From Mya arenaria (Eukaryota; Mollusca; Bivalvia; Myida; Myidae): DNA of 64,000 bases. The notes under the pieces were generated by a model that saw only the letters and a program-made list of their open reading frames with translations, did not search any database and had not been told where the DNA came from. Location of the stretch: the NCBI RefSeq assembly GCF_026914265.1, contig NC_069135.1, forward strand, positions 38,831,946 to 38,895,945. The letters are read 5' to 3'. This document shows, in pieces, positions 1 to 11,867 of this stretch (its first letter is position 1; each line of letters starts with the position of its first letter). The position numbers and the translations under genes were made by a program.

Positions 1-222
1 CCAACACGTATGGTCTCCAGGTGCTTTCCGGAGTACATCCCAGCCAAGGAAGGTGCGAAACGAGCGAGGCCCCTACGTGACTGTGTGGTGTGTAACCCAA
101 AGAAGAAGGAGCGGGATGGACATAAGCGTGTCATGACATCATTTTGGTGTCCAGAGTGCCAGGTTGCACTTTGTGTGAACCAGTGTTTCAAGGACTTTCA
201 CACAAAGAAGAACTTCAAGTAG
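1..222 (+). CDS. piggyBac-type transposase, C-terminal cysteine-rich end (5' partial)
   Basis: The reading frame is open from the window edge and ends at a TAG at 220-222. The visible part is about 73 residues and holds a cross-brace zinc-finger pattern: CVVC, then CPEC, then C-V-N-Q-C-F followed by D-F-H-T. This matches the cysteine-rich domain at the C-terminus of piggyBac transposases and piggyBac-derived (PGBD) proteins, where it helps bind the transposon ends. The catalytic DDD domain would lie upstream, outside the window. The internal ATG at position 10 is not the likely start because the frame continues to base 1. A canonical polyadenylation signal follows at 307-312, so this looks like the true 3' end of a transcription unit. 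Whether it is an active transposase, a domesticated gene or a relic cannot be judged from the end alone. Confidence 0.72.
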   Translation, partial: PTRMVSRCFPEYIPAKEGAKRARPLRDCVVCNPKKKERDGHKRVMTSFWCPECQVALCVNQCFKDFHTKKNFK

Positions 223-306
223 AAAAAAAATGACTGATAATGTGTAAGGTTACATTTCAATGCCTCCGGCTGGAGTCAATGGACGTAATTGCAGAGAAAA
301 TGTGTC

Positions 307-312
307 AATAAA
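307..312 (+). promoter_or_regulatory. polyadenylation signal AATAAA
   Basis: AATAAA lies 85 bases after the stop codon of the piggyBac-type reading frame, in an AT-rich 3' UTR-like stretch. Another AATAAA-like site at about 588-593 could be an alternative. Confidence 0.5.
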
Positions 313-949
313 AGCATTGAAAACTTTTAAATGTATATAAAAGTGTTAAGTTTAACAATATTCTTTATATCAAATCATATTGTGATGACAATGATCAGCT
401 ACATCAAAAATTGTCAACAAAAATAAGCTTCAAGATTTCATAAAAAAAAAATTGTCACACCTGACATTTACCTGTGCTGTAAAATGTCCATTACTATGTC
501 TTTTTATGTGTTATTTGTGTAAATTATTATGTTGTTTTGTTTTTTCTTTAAATGTACAAATAGATAAATGAAATCTAAGAAATTGCTCAATAAAATTGTA
601 GAACATTTGAATTTTTTTATTTTCTTGCCAATTAACTCACCTGAACAGGTAAAAATTGTCAAAGTGTGTCGTCGAAAATGTCATGGTTGGAAAGAGTGAT
701 CTTTCATGTTTACACACATATAAGTCTTATGACTGTGTCTCTATAACTTCAATAGTTATGCCTTCATTACCAAATATGGTCAATTACTAAGAATTCCTGG
801 TTATTTAATCAGCACTGATAAGCCATATTAGGCATTGATTACATAGCGGCTTAAGGGTTAACTGGTTTCCATATTTTATTTTGAAATCATGCAATATTTT
901 AGATAAACAAAATAGCATGTATAAAATAAAGATGTGTATCAAATGTTGC

Positions 950-1810
950 AGGACAACAAGCAGTATATTTCTTCGATGAGACTGAATTGCCTGGGAAGGG
1001 AGCAGACACTGTTGTGAGCATGATGATCACTTCTTCAAGTACCATGGCTTGGAGAAGAAAAGCCGATATTGGCACTTTGGTCTTAGCAGGTAGATAATAA
1101 AATGTTCACATTAAACCTAAAGTAGAGTACTTTAATTTTAAAAATACTTACCTAACAGAATTGAGCCCTAGATTTTTAAGAGTATTCACCTCAGCATTAG
1201 CCGTTTAATTGGTGTCAGTTACATGTAAACAAAATAACCTTGACCATAACTCAATAACTGTTAAAATTGATAAAATACATCTTTGCATACCTGTTGCGAG
1301 AGGAAGAATGTATATGTGAACTTTCATAAGTATGTTATTTCTAGTTTACATTTCAAATTTTCAACAATGTTAAACAAAAATAAACGCTGTTTAAACTAGC
1401 CAAGTAACTCCTGACATTATCAAAACACTGGCATGATATCTTGATCTTTATATAAGCTTGTTTTTTGTGTGTGTTTTTGTGATGTCAAAATATGACTGAA
1501 CTAGACATAATTTCTATCAATCCATACTTTCAGCAAACAGGCCTGGCTTTGTGCAGTGCAGGTTTGCTGCATCGGTGATGGTTTAGTTTACCTGATGAAA
1601 ACCAGAGCAGTTGTGTACCCTGAACTCCTTTCCGAATTCTTCATCAAGGGGCTGAATCTTGAATGGCAGTGGTATTAACATGACAAGATCAGAAAATATA
1701 GCAGATTAGACATTGAAAAAGACAGTGTGCCCTGGACAGTCACAACCAAAGCATTGAACAGACTGTACAACCTGTTAATTAACTTTTTAGAGCTGTTTGT
1801 TTGGACTAGT
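950..1810 (+). pseudogene. broken gene fragment, possibly transposon-derived
   Basis: After a possible acceptor (TTGCAG at about 946-951) the + strand encodes short protein-like stretches in shifting frames. One frame gives FFDETELPGKGAD and a shifted frame then gives DHFFKYHGL. This order resembles a transposon-derived family common in invertebrate genomes (DUF7869-like), recognised only from memory. A second protein-like stretch near 1600-1790 includes KDSVPWTVTTKALNRLYNL and is unassigned. Frameshifts and stops mean it is not an intact gene. It lies just downstream of the piggyBac-type end, but there is no evidence that the two belong together. Confidence 0.3.
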
Positions 1811-3430
1811 GTTTGTCATTCATAAATAAGTAATAACATTATTTCTCAGTATAAGAAATCTGTAGGAATTAGAAGCTGATATTTACTGTAACTATATAAA
1901 CAGACCTCTTAGGGGTTTAGCCAGGTTAAAGAAAGACAGGGAGCTACTGAAAAGAGACAGGTTTCCATGCTTTAATAGGACACCCTTCATTTATCTGTGA
2001 AGAATTTTAACATTTTGAATGTTACAGAAAATGTTAGGAATATTGTATAATGTTTAATTGAAGTACTATTAGGTTTCAAGTGCCAAATATGTAAAGCCTG
2101 TGTGTATTTATAATCTTGTGAATATAAAGTTGTTATCAAAACAAAATCAATATTTGACTGTCTTAAGCTTTTAATTCTATGAAGGCAGGAGGTTGCCAAT
2201 CTTGTTCTTCATGACGGGTGCTTCCAAAAAAGAACAGGGTGCAGAAACCTTCCATAACTCTTGCTAGAACCCTAATATCCTTGTTTCATCAAATTACAGT
2301 AACATTGACAATTAACAAATGATGCAGTGATAATTTTCTTATGCTAATATCATCAATTTTTATTGTCATTAAGTTTTCTTCTAGAATTGATCTGTACATG
2401 TAATGTATTGAAAATGGATACTTGTGGTTGCCATGGTTACAACTGGTTTCTTAGTGTAGTAATATGTTTTATATATATAAATACAATATTGCCTTATGTA
2501 AACTTATAATATTTTAAGAAATAATGATTCAAACACATGTTCAGAGACAAAAAATACACTACTTTGTATTTTTGTTGCCATGGCAACATTTCTGTGTTTA
2601 TTTGTTACATTTATTGTTTTTTATTACAGGATTGTCCATTAGTGAAATTATAATGTGTATAATAAGCATAGCTACAAAATGCATAGATACATGAAAATAC
2701 CTATTTATGGATGTACATTTTCTTTATATTTCGATAATAGAATATATTTTGTACACTGACCCACCTTGGACTTAAATCACCATAGGAACAAAAGTCTTAA
2801 ACATTTTGAATAATTTTTTTTTATATATTTGTAAAGTGTCTGCCCATGCTTAGGTTATTTGAGTACTTTTTAAGAGCGGCGTGTGTGATCCCTTTTACGT
2901 TTAATATTGAATTGCATCATATTGTGGTTGTCATGGTAACATTTTGATTGCCATTTAAAACTTCAATCATAATTTTAAAAGAATTTTGTCACCAGTTCAA
3001 TGATATGTTATTTTGTGTAAGATATATAACTACAAATTATATAAAGACATAAAAAACATGTGTTGTTTTATTTCTTTATCTAAAAAATATGCCACTTTTT
3101 GACACTTTCATCGATAAATTGATCGACTCCTGTGCTTCTTTAAATCGTCATAACAACATAAGTACTTAAGATTTTTACCTCAAATTTTCGCCAAAATGTT
3201 TCTAATGATGTACTCTATAAATAACTACCAAAAAGAGCAAATGTCATTTTTGCACCTTTGTATCCCTTTTTACAGGCATTGACACATATGTTAAGAACAA
3301 TATTGTCGTTAGAAATGAAACTTATCATTTATTGAAGATAGATCATTCGTTTTTTTTAAATAATGTGGTGTTATATATTTTAGCTGAAACCGTACATAAG
3401 CTTCATTTAATTTTAACATATAACAACATT
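1811..3430. repeat. decayed ~355 bp tandem repeat with X-box-like palindromes
   Basis: There are no coding exons. From about 2400 to 3250, blocks recur with a spacing near 355 bp. GTTGCCATGGCAAC at 2574-2587 corresponds to GTTGTCATGGTAAC at 2927-2940, and the block starting near 2655 (ATAAGCATAGCTACAAA) corresponds to one near 3013. A third related palindrome, GTTGCCATGGTTAC, is at 2427-2440. The copies are strongly diverged. The rest of the interval is AT-rich and shows nothing I can name. Confidence 0.45.
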
Positions 3431-3439
3431 GTATTTATC

Positions 3440-3602
3440 ATTCTCGTTGGCACGTTGATATGCGAGAGTGTGGTCTTGTGTTGTGGGGGAAACCTACTTG
3501 TTCGGCTTGGTGGCAACACACCAAACTCACATGCGCATATCAAACCCGGGTCGCCAAAATGAGAAGCGAGTGCGCTGACCACTGCACTAACCGGACAACC
3601 TA
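3440..3602 (-). repeat. tRNA-derived SINE
   Basis: Read on the minus strand, the block opens with GGTTGTCCGGTTAGTGCAGT, containing a pol III A-box-like element (TTAGTGCAGTGGTCAGCGCA). About 35 bases later comes a B-box-like element (GACCCGGGTTTGATAT). This is the tRNA-related head typical of SINEs. The fold is not that of a functional tRNA. The tail runs towards 3440. Confidence 0.6.
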
Positions 3603-3765
3603 AAACAGAAGCTGGCCAATGGTGCTATAATTTATAATCAATTTTAAACATCCACAAAGCTTAGTTGTAAAATTATGTTTAATACGTCTTATGTGTATAA
3701 ATTATTCGTTCTGTACACATAACTTCCCTTGAAATGATACCTTCTTCATATGTGGTCACCTGGCC

Positions 3766-5964
3766 GTGATTTCATGAAGGGAGACCTGATTTCAGGATGG
3801 GACACATGATTTCAGGAAGATACATTTGATTTCAGAAAAGGACACTTGATTTTCGGAAGGGACAGGTGATCTCAGGAAGGGAGACCTGATTTCAGGAAGT
3901 GACATCTGATTTGAGGGGGAGAGACTTGCTTTCAGGAAGGGACAGGTGGTTTCAGGAAGGGACAGGTGATTTCAGGGAGGGACACATGATTTCAGGAAGG
4001 GACAGGTGATTTCAGGAAGGGACAGGTGATTTCAGGAAGGGAAAAATGATTTCAGGAAGGGACACATGATTTCAGGAAGGGACAGGTGATTTCAGGAAGG
4101 GACAGGTGATTTCAGGAAGGGACAGGTGATTTCAGGAAGGGACAGGTGATTTCAGGAAGGGACAGGTGATTTCAGTAAGGGACAGGTGATTTCAGGAGGG
4201 GACAGGTGATTACAGGAAGGGACATATTATTTCAGGAAGGGACATATGATTTCAGGAAGGGACACATGATTTCAGGAAGGGACAGGTTATTACAGGAAGG
4301 GACAGGTGATTTCAGTAAGGGCCACATGATTTCAGGAAGGGACACATGATTTCAGGAGGGGACAGGTGATTTCAGGAAGGGACACATGATTTCAGAAAGG
4401 GACAGTTGATTTCAGTAAGGGACAGTTGATTTCAGGAAGGGACACATGATTTCAGGAAATGACAGGTTATTTCAGTAAGGGACACATGATTTATAGGAAG
4501 TGACATTTGATTTCCGTAAGGGACAGTTGATTTCAGGAAGGGACACATGATTTCAGTAAGGGACAGTTGATTTCAGGAAGGGACAGGTGATTTCAGGAAG
4601 GGACACATGATTTCAGGAAGGGACACATGATTTCAGGAAGGGACACATGCTTTTAGGAAGAGACAGGTGATTTCAGGAAGGGACACCTGATTTCAGGATG
4701 AGACACATATTTTCAGGAAGGAACATATTATTTCAGGAAGGGACACATGATTTCATTAAGGGACACATGGTTACTGGAAGGGACACATGATTTCAGGAAG
4801 AGAGACCTTCTTTCAGGAAGGGACATATTATTTCAGGAAGGGACACATGATTTCATTAAGGGACACATGATTTCAGAAAGGGATACATAGTTTCTGGGAG
4901 GGACACATGATTTCAGGAAGGGACAGGTGATTTCAGGAAAGGACACATTATTTCAGGAAGGAAGGAACAGGTGATTTCAGGAAGGGACAGGTGATTTCAG
5001 GATGGGACAGGTGATTTCAGGAAAGGGCACTTGATTTCAGGAAGGAAGGCAAAGGTGATTTCAGGAATGAAGGCACAGGTGATTTCAGTAAGTGACAGGT
5101 GATTTCAGGAAGGAACAGGTGATTTCAGGAAGGCACACATGATTTCAGGAAGAGACACCTCCTTTCAGGAAGGGACATATTATTTCAGGAAGGGACATAT
5201 GATTTCAGGAAAAGACAGATGATTTCAGGAAGGGACAGGTGATTTCATGAAGAGACACATGATTTCAGGAAGAGACACCTCCTTTCAGGAAGGGACATAT
5301 TATTTCAGGAAGGGACATATGATTTCAGGAAGAGACAGATGATTTCAGGATGGGACACATGCTTTTAGGAAGGGACACTTTATTTCAGGAAGGGACACAT
5401 AGTTTCTGGGAGGGACACATGGTTACTGGAAGGACACATGATTTTAGGAAGGAGCACATGATTTCAGAAACGGACAAATGATTTCAGGAGGGGACACATG
5501 ATTTTTGGAAGAGACACATGATTTAAGGAGGGAACACATGATTTCAGGAAGGGACACATGATTTCAGGAAGGGGCATATGATTTCAGGAAAAGAAAGATG
5601 ATTTCACGAAGGGACATATGATTTCAGGAAAAGACAGATGATTTCAGGAAAAGACAGATGATTTCAGGAAGGGACACATGATTTCAGGAAGGGACATATG
5701 ATTTCAGGAAGGGACATATGATTTCAGGAAGGGACATATGATTTCAGGAAAAGACAGATGATTTCAGGAAGGGACACATGATTTCAGGAAGGGACAGGTG
5801 ATTTCAGGAAGAGACACATGATTTCAGGAAGGGACACATGATTTCAGGAAGGGACACATGATTTCAGGAAGGGACACATGATTTCAGGAAGGGACACATG
5901 ATTTCAGGAAAGGACACATGATTTCAGGAAGGGACACATGATTTCAGGAAGGGACACATGATTA
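3766..5964. repeat. 2.2 kb minisatellite, 20 bp unit (~110 copies)
   Basis: A 20 bp unit, GACAGGTGATTTCAGGAAGG, is repeated head to tail about 110 times. Main variants replace AGG at positions 4-6 with ACA or ATA (GACACATGAT, GACATATGAT) and are interspersed in runs, which suggests local amplification of sub-blocks. Small indels shift the phase near 4490, 4965 and 5045. The last 250 bp are the most homogeneous. The unit reads through TGA stops and is not coding. Confidence 0.95.
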
Positions 5965-6104
5965 CGTACAGTTTATTGTGTGTATGTATAGGTGCGACGC
6001 AGTATTTTGGCTATGCCATTTCAAATTTACAATGTTTGATTATTCTATTTTTTTGAAATCATTCCTGAAATATGCAAGCTTTTATTTCATTTTTATCATT
6101 TTTT

Positions 6105-6350
6105 TTAAAGGCTTCACTCTCACAGATTGACCGTTTTGACCACTGATTATTTTTGTCTTGGAATAATCCAATTTTTGCGTGAATATCTGAACAGCGGTAA
6201 TTATAGACTACTGTAGAAAGATCAATTTACACTTTTCTTGTTTACGTTAAAAATAAATTATGTATTTTGCCGAAGAAAATCATTATTCTTAAAGCTCGAG
6301 TAATGCTTCTTTCAGCCTTAAACCATTAATTTTCGAACGTACATGTAATG
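6105..6350. mobile_element. palindromic MITE, family P (left arm, truncated)
   Basis: It begins with CACTCTCACAGATTGACCG, the terminal sequence shared with copies at 11029, 12489, 19905 and 52663. The central segment (TTAATTTTCGAACGTAC) is reached just before a second MITE interrupts at 6352. No right arm is seen afterwards, so the copy is truncated. Confidence 0.6.
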
Positions 6351-6351
6351 C

Positions 6352-6497
6352 GGTGGTATTCAATATGCAATTTAAGTCGATCTTATGGTCATATATCATT
6401 GACCACATTCAGTGTATAGGTTCGTTATTTATACCGAGGAATCCGATTAGCCACATCGTTTTAAGACCCAATTAAGACCAATATTGAATACCACCCC
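6352..6497 (+). mobile_element. short TIR element, GGTGGTATTC family
   Basis: It starts with GGTGGTATTCAATAT and ends with the inverse, ATATTGAATACCACC. The interior matches, in the opposite orientation, the element at 44217-44389. It has no coding capacity. Its position at the broken centre of the preceding MITE suggests a nested insertion. Confidence 0.6.
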
Positions 6498-6499
6498 TG

Positions 6500-7863
6500 G
6501 GGCGGCATTAATAAAACATCATAAAGTCATTTCTTACTTAAGTCACTTTCCTAATTTTAGAATCTCTTTACTCACATGAAATTAGAACGAACAATTTCCA
6601 AAATTCATTATTTTATTGACTTTATTGGTAAAAAACGATAACTTAATCGTTAAATACACTGATATATTGATTTGAATTTGAATTTCAAAATTTTATGAAA
6701 TCAACTTATGTTAAGAACTCACTGATTTCAACAGATAGCTAGTCATTCTCTGGCTTAAAAAAACAAACAAAAAAAACACATTCTCTCACGGCCCCTTTAC
6801 TATGTATTACGTATGCATAACAACTCACGTATTTAAGACAGGAACGGTACGTGGTAAACAACTGATAAATCTAAATGTCCGAAATAAGATTATTTAAAAA
6901 ATGGTTGCATTAATCAGTACACATAGGCGTAGATTTGATCTGACAAGTATGCATAGGCAATTCAAACACTCAAATTTAATTACAATTACTTTAAAAATTT
7001 GGAACGTGGATTTTGTTTGTATTTTTGTGGATTTCCTTCTCATATGTGAATAAAGTGGTATTTATAATGTTTACTTTAAATTTAGTTCTTCCAGTTTGGC
7101 TACTGTGAAATCATTTATATTCGTTGGCATGAAATTTCGTGGTTTTCCGAAGATTTACATTTTCGTGGGTATTCGTGGTTTTTCATTTAAAAAAAGAATC
7201 CGAAACTGCGATCGTCCTACATCGTCTGCATAATCTCCACGCGCTGCGCTACGTCACACGGTTTATGACACTAGTGATTGGACATGCCAATTAGCGCATA
7301 TACCCATGTCAATTATCGATATAATTGGAAATCAAGGCCATACTAGAAGATGCACCTTGATAATATAGATGTCGAAGACTTTGTACCTCTTCAATATTGA
7401 ATGCCAATTAAGAATTTGCCGACTGTGAAAACACCGAGAACGTGCGTATATTTGAGAATACAATAAATGTAATCACTTAAATATTTTATTACAGAAAAAA
7501 AATCGAATACCGACACTCAACGCGTTTTTCATATACAGCACACGCATATATTTCACCTCGTGAACACCAAAAGTAAATATTATTCTAGTGACTTCGCCAC
7601 TCGTGAAATATACCATTTGGTGCTGACTATAATAAAAGTGAAATATATAACGATCTAACACTGAAACATATCTTTTTTTTTAGATTGTTTCGGATGTCGT
7701 TTATTCACGTGACCAACAATGACAATTTTTTACTTTTGATTGGCATCAATCTGTTATGAAATGCTTGATTTTAAATTTGCGTCTTATTCAACCTATAAAA
7801 CACCAATGTTCAAACGCTTTGACATTCTGCTCGAGATTACAGAGAAGAACATTTATTTGGACA
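6500..7863. other. intergenic, no recognised feature
   Basis: AT-rich sequence. The stretch at about 7115-7185 (TTCGTGG motif repeated several times) looks like a dispersed repeat remnant. No coding exon or RNA gene is seen. Confidence 0.4.
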
Positions 7864-7999
7864 CAGTCCAACCCCGTTAGCTCGAACTTCAAGGGACCGG
7901 TGAAAATACACAAATCCTCGGAAAATTCGAGTCAAGCGGGTATGTTCGAGCCAACCAGAAATTCGAGCTGAGCGAGTTCGAGCCAAAAGGGTTCGACTG
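7864..7999. mobile_element. pogo/Tc1-like MITE with CAGTC..GACTG ends
   Basis: The left end CAGTCCAACCCCGTTAGCTC and the right end GGGTTCGACTG form imperfect inverted termini around about 110 bp of GTTCGAGC-rich sequence. The cleaner relative at 47203-47380 has the same ends with TA duplications. It is non-coding. Confidence 0.55.
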
Positions 8000-8897
8000 T
8001 TAAAGCATATACAGTTTATGATCATCAAATCAATCATCATATCATGCACAACCGCGTAGATAAATTATCGTTATCACAAATATTGGTGTTAACTATTCTG
8101 TTTTGGTTTCAACACGTTTCAATCAAAGACGTTCTGGTATATTTTTTTAAGAGTTGTGACAACTATAATACTTCCATTATAATTTGTCAGAAATGTCAGC
8201 ATTGAAGGTAAGATGACGTTTAAACGTGTGTTATGTATTCATCTGTAGTGAATCTATTCACATCACTTTAAAAGGACTAGACACCAGATGGTCCCAAAAT
8301 CAGTGATACATCAGGAAGTAAAACTCAATTCGTTGTACACAACAATATAAATTATAGGTAACTTTTTGACAATATTTTTTCTTGCAATTGTATCATCTGT
8401 TGTCTTGTCCCTTGAAGTGGACATTACTAAGGTCAACATAACTAGTGGCTCTAAACACGGTTAATTTTTTAATGTTCAACTACTGGGCTTGTCCCTGTAG
8501 TTTTCATTCTATTGTTAACGATTTAACCTTGCATTAGATTTCTCAATGTAAGCTTAAAATGGGTTTTGTGATTTTAAGTTTTGAAGTTAAATCAACCTGC
8601 CATGATAAAGTACTTCCTTATCTAGAGGTATGGTAATATTGATGACAGTGTCTTGAAACGGTGATATTCCCCGGGCATTTCGCTTGTTGATTAATGGATG
8701 TAGAGCAGTGTTATTTATTTTTCACTTCCATCCAAGTAAAGCCAAGAAAAACTATTGTGTCGTTAGGATTACATCTTGTCGAATATAAACAATTAGAGAG
8801 GGTAGGTACTGTTTTATTATACGGCTTTATGTAAGAACGTTATTGTCACTATTGAGGAATGGCTTAAAAGCAATCTTAAGTATAAAGCTTTTTAAAA
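8000..8897. other. intergenic, no recognised feature
   Basis: No coding exon, RNA gene or repeat stands out on either strand. Confidence 0.4.
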
Positions 8898-8964
8898 CAC
8901 ACATACACGCACGCACTCACGGCACGCACGCACGTACGCACGCACGCATGCACGCACACACATA

Positions 8965-9002
<38 letters not shown>
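8898..9002. repeat. compound microsatellite (GCAC)n / (AC)n
   Basis: Degenerate GCAC/ACGC tetranucleotides pass into a pure AC run of about 34 bases ending at 9001. Confidence 0.9.
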
Positions 9003-9006
<4 letters not shown>

Positions 9007-9169
9007 AATATTATTTTAAGCGACGGTTAAAAAAAAGAAAAACGGTAGGGTCATACTTATTTCGTAGGTAGGGTCTGCGCCTATTTTGTTGTCATGATAG
9101 ACATGATAGAATATCAATTAGACATAAAATAACGTCTTTTTAACATGATAATACGGAAAATGACTAGTG

Positions 9170-9640
9170 GTGGGGCATAATTCAATGTCGGTTTGACGTA
9201 TTTACATGTTATTCAGACATAATTTTATGTAAGTGAGACATTTAACATATGAGATAGACATACTAATATGTCAGTTAGACATAATTACATATCGGTCGGA
9301 CATAAAAACATGTCAGTAAGACACGCTGATATGTCAGTTAAACATGATAATATGCTAGTTAGACAAAATAAAATTTCAGTCTAACGTAATAGCATGTATG
9401 TTACATAATCATATGTCGTTTATACAAAATAACACGCTAGCTATACATAATAACATCATGTCAGTCTGTCATAATAAAATGTAACTTATATACGAAAATG
9501 ACATGTCGGTTGGACATCATAACATCACAACATTCTGTAAGACATAGTAACATGTCGGTTTGACACAATAAAATGCCAGTTAAACACAATAGCATGTCAA
9601 TTACACATAATAGCATAAACTATCAGAACATATGACAGTT
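9170..9640. repeat. degenerate ~22 bp tandem repeat (ATGTCAGTTAGACATAATAAC type)
   Basis: The phrase ATGTC-GTTAGACATAATAAC recurs roughly every 20-23 bases with many substitutions, for example at about 9270, 9310, 9335, 9410, 9460 and 9510. It is an old, strongly diverged array just upstream of the clean 41 bp array. Confidence 0.65.
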
Positions 9641-9654
9641 GTGACGTTCCATTA

Positions 9655-9975
9655 AATATAATGTCCGTGACAGATATAACGCAAATAGACCCGTAGATAT
9701 AATGTCCGTGACAGATATAACGCAAATATTATGTTCGTGACAGAAATAACGCAAAAAAGATCCGTAAATATAATGTCCGTGACAGATATAACGCAAATAT
9801 ATCCGTAGATATAATGTCCGTGACAGATATAACGCAAATAGATCGGTAAATATAAAGTCCGTGACAGATATAACGCAAATAGATCCGTAAATATAATGTC
9901 CGTGACAGCTATAACGCAAATAGATCCGTAAATGTAATGTCCGTGACAGATATAACGCAAATAGATCCGTAAATA
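9655..9975. repeat. 41 bp tandem repeat (~8 copies)
   Basis: The unit contains ATGTCCGTGACAGATATAAC followed by GCAAATAGATCCGTAAATATA. One unit near 9725 is shortened. Because 41 is not a multiple of three, the minus strand stays open while the frame cycles, giving long but meaningless overlapping open frames of 133 and 102 codons. Confidence 0.9.
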
Positions 9976-11028
9976 TATAGCCTCTGACAGATGTCAATGA
10001 TATAATCAAATTCACCGCAACCACCGAGATGCAACTATACGTATGACATTTTCATGATCATATTTTAAGGCTTACTTCCTCCGATTCAACATTTTTTTTT
10101 ACTTTATTATTCACCCATACGATCATTTTATTCATATATCCTCTTTTTTGCTTGCTGCTTTTCATCAATGAAATACGCCTCGTTTATATATCAATGTCAA
10201 ATTGAGTGTTCTTTAAACACAGTATTTGGGCGACATTAAAATAATTGCTAGATTTCCATCCCCGCCCGCATCCTGTTTTTTCCGTAGCTCCTGACTCAAA
10301 AATAAATGTTGAACTGGGGTCATAATTTACGTATCGGTCCTGTACTGTACGGTGACTGCGTTTATTCATACCAGCCGGGGTCGATGTAAACATTCACGGG
10401 TAAAAGGGAGAATTGTTCGTGGTTCGTCTAGAAATACACGCATATGGTCTTCTTTGCAATAAGAAAGAGCCTGTACATATCTTCAACGGTGAAACAGTCA
10501 TCTAATAAATAAAATAAAATAATGTACCCTCCCCCCCTCCCCTCCCCCATCTAAAAAATGGACGAAAATCTAGCAATTGATTATTACGCGATACGCAATT
10601 CTTCTTAAACAGGTTATATTTCACTAATGCATGTGCATGAAATGAATTGTCTCTATTTTTGGATTCGTATTGATGTAGAAAAGTGGATACACCAAACTAC
10701 AGCTAATCAGGTTTGGATTGTTTTATCTCTCTTTGTTCTAATTTTCTTTTGCAGTTTTATTTCTTACCTTCATGCGTGTACGAGTATTTCAATCACTCTC
10801 GATTTTTTATGTTTCACTTCTATAATTACGTAGAGTATAAGCTTTTAAAGGTACATTCTTTCAACTGGTTTATCACACTATGTACTCATTATGGGTTTAT
10901 ATGACAACATTTGCTCAGCCGTATCTGAAGTGAAGATGTTTTATGAGGCGATAACATCCACAAAATTTAATTGTTCTTCATCTATTTGATATATGCAAGG
11001 TATAATATCATAAAAATGTATGACTTTA
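9976..11028. other. intergenic, no recognised gene
   Basis: The only notable feature is a C-rich run (CCCTCCCCCCCTCCCCTCC) near 10527-10550. Open frames here are short and AT-rich and lack domain signatures. Confidence 0.4.
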
Positions 11029-11330
11029 AAGCTGCACTCTCAAAGATTTACCTTGTTGACATTTTTGTCTTGGAATGAGCCGATTGTTGCGTAAATGTCT
11101 GGAAACCAGTGATGTCAGACTGCTGATTAGAGCTCAGATCGCAGTCTTTCATATTTACGTTTTATGGCTAATAGCGCTCCTATGCTTTAAGAAAAATAAA
11201 TTGAATTTGTATTTTTCTGCAATTTCGGTATAAACGAATAAAACTATTATAAGTTTAGTGTTTTCAGATGTATTGTCGTAAAAAACAGAGAATTTGGGCC
11301 TAAAACAAAAGCAAGTCTATTTAATTGACG
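11029..11330. mobile_element. palindromic MITE, family P (decayed)
   Basis: The left arm starts AAAGCTGCACTCTCAAAGAT and continues with TTTTGTCTTGGAATGAGCC, diagnostic of the family. The centre has TTTACGTTTTATGGC. The right arm is decayed and its end is unclear. Confidence 0.6.
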
Positions 11331-11549
11331 GCATACTAGGATTATGTAATATATTTGTTTTGCAGTGAAACTTCGTGTTACTTACGCCGTGAATATGCCT
11401 AAAACAACTGCCGGATTGTACAGAAATATTTCTTTTGTATACGAAGTTATTTTCTTCTTGTATAAAACATTTCCAGGTCCGATGCATTGCCAACATTTCG
11501 GAATATTACTAAAAACTCACCGGCACGCGCTAACCTATTTTAGTCCATG

Positions 11550-11866
11550 TAATGCACCATTCCTTTTAACCACGCCCCACCCCCAGGTCCGGGGGTAAAC
11601 CGGGGATAGCCGGGAAAATGGGCCGTGATTTTACTTTCCAGGTTGCCCCGCAGTGCCGGTTGAATGCGGTGGTTTTGTCTTCGCAAAAATATAGCGGGGA
11701 ATGGGCCTAACCTATGGTCCTTGGGGTGCGGAGGCATTTGGCATGGATTTGCCCATCTGTTTGTCCCCGCAGGACGGGGATTTTACCCGGGGTTTGCTGG
11801 ACCGAAAGTCAATGTCCCCGCTATTCCCCGGACCTGGGGGTCGTGGTTACAATTGACTGATGCATA
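11550..11866. mobile_element. GC-rich TIR element, copy 1 (non-autonomous)
   Basis: An island clearly richer in G+C than its surroundings. The left end AACCACGCCCC..CCCCAGGTCCGGGGG is mirrored at the right end by CCCCGGACCTGGGGG..CGTGGTTAC, followed by AATTGACTGATGCAT. A second copy at 27800-28100 shares the interior (TGAATGCGGTGGTTTT) and the right end. Short open frames inside are by-products of composition. Confidence 0.65.
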
Positions 11867-11867
11867 A

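Noticed and set aside
9623..10024. 133-codon minus-strand frame with Tyr/Leu/Ser repeats
   Set aside because: Produced by the 41 bp repeat cycling through three frames; the same words appear in an overlapping frame.
11540..11867. Three overlapping 65-77 codon frames
   Set aside because: They fall inside a GC-rich TIR element with a second copy at 27.8-28.1 kb whose open frames differ.
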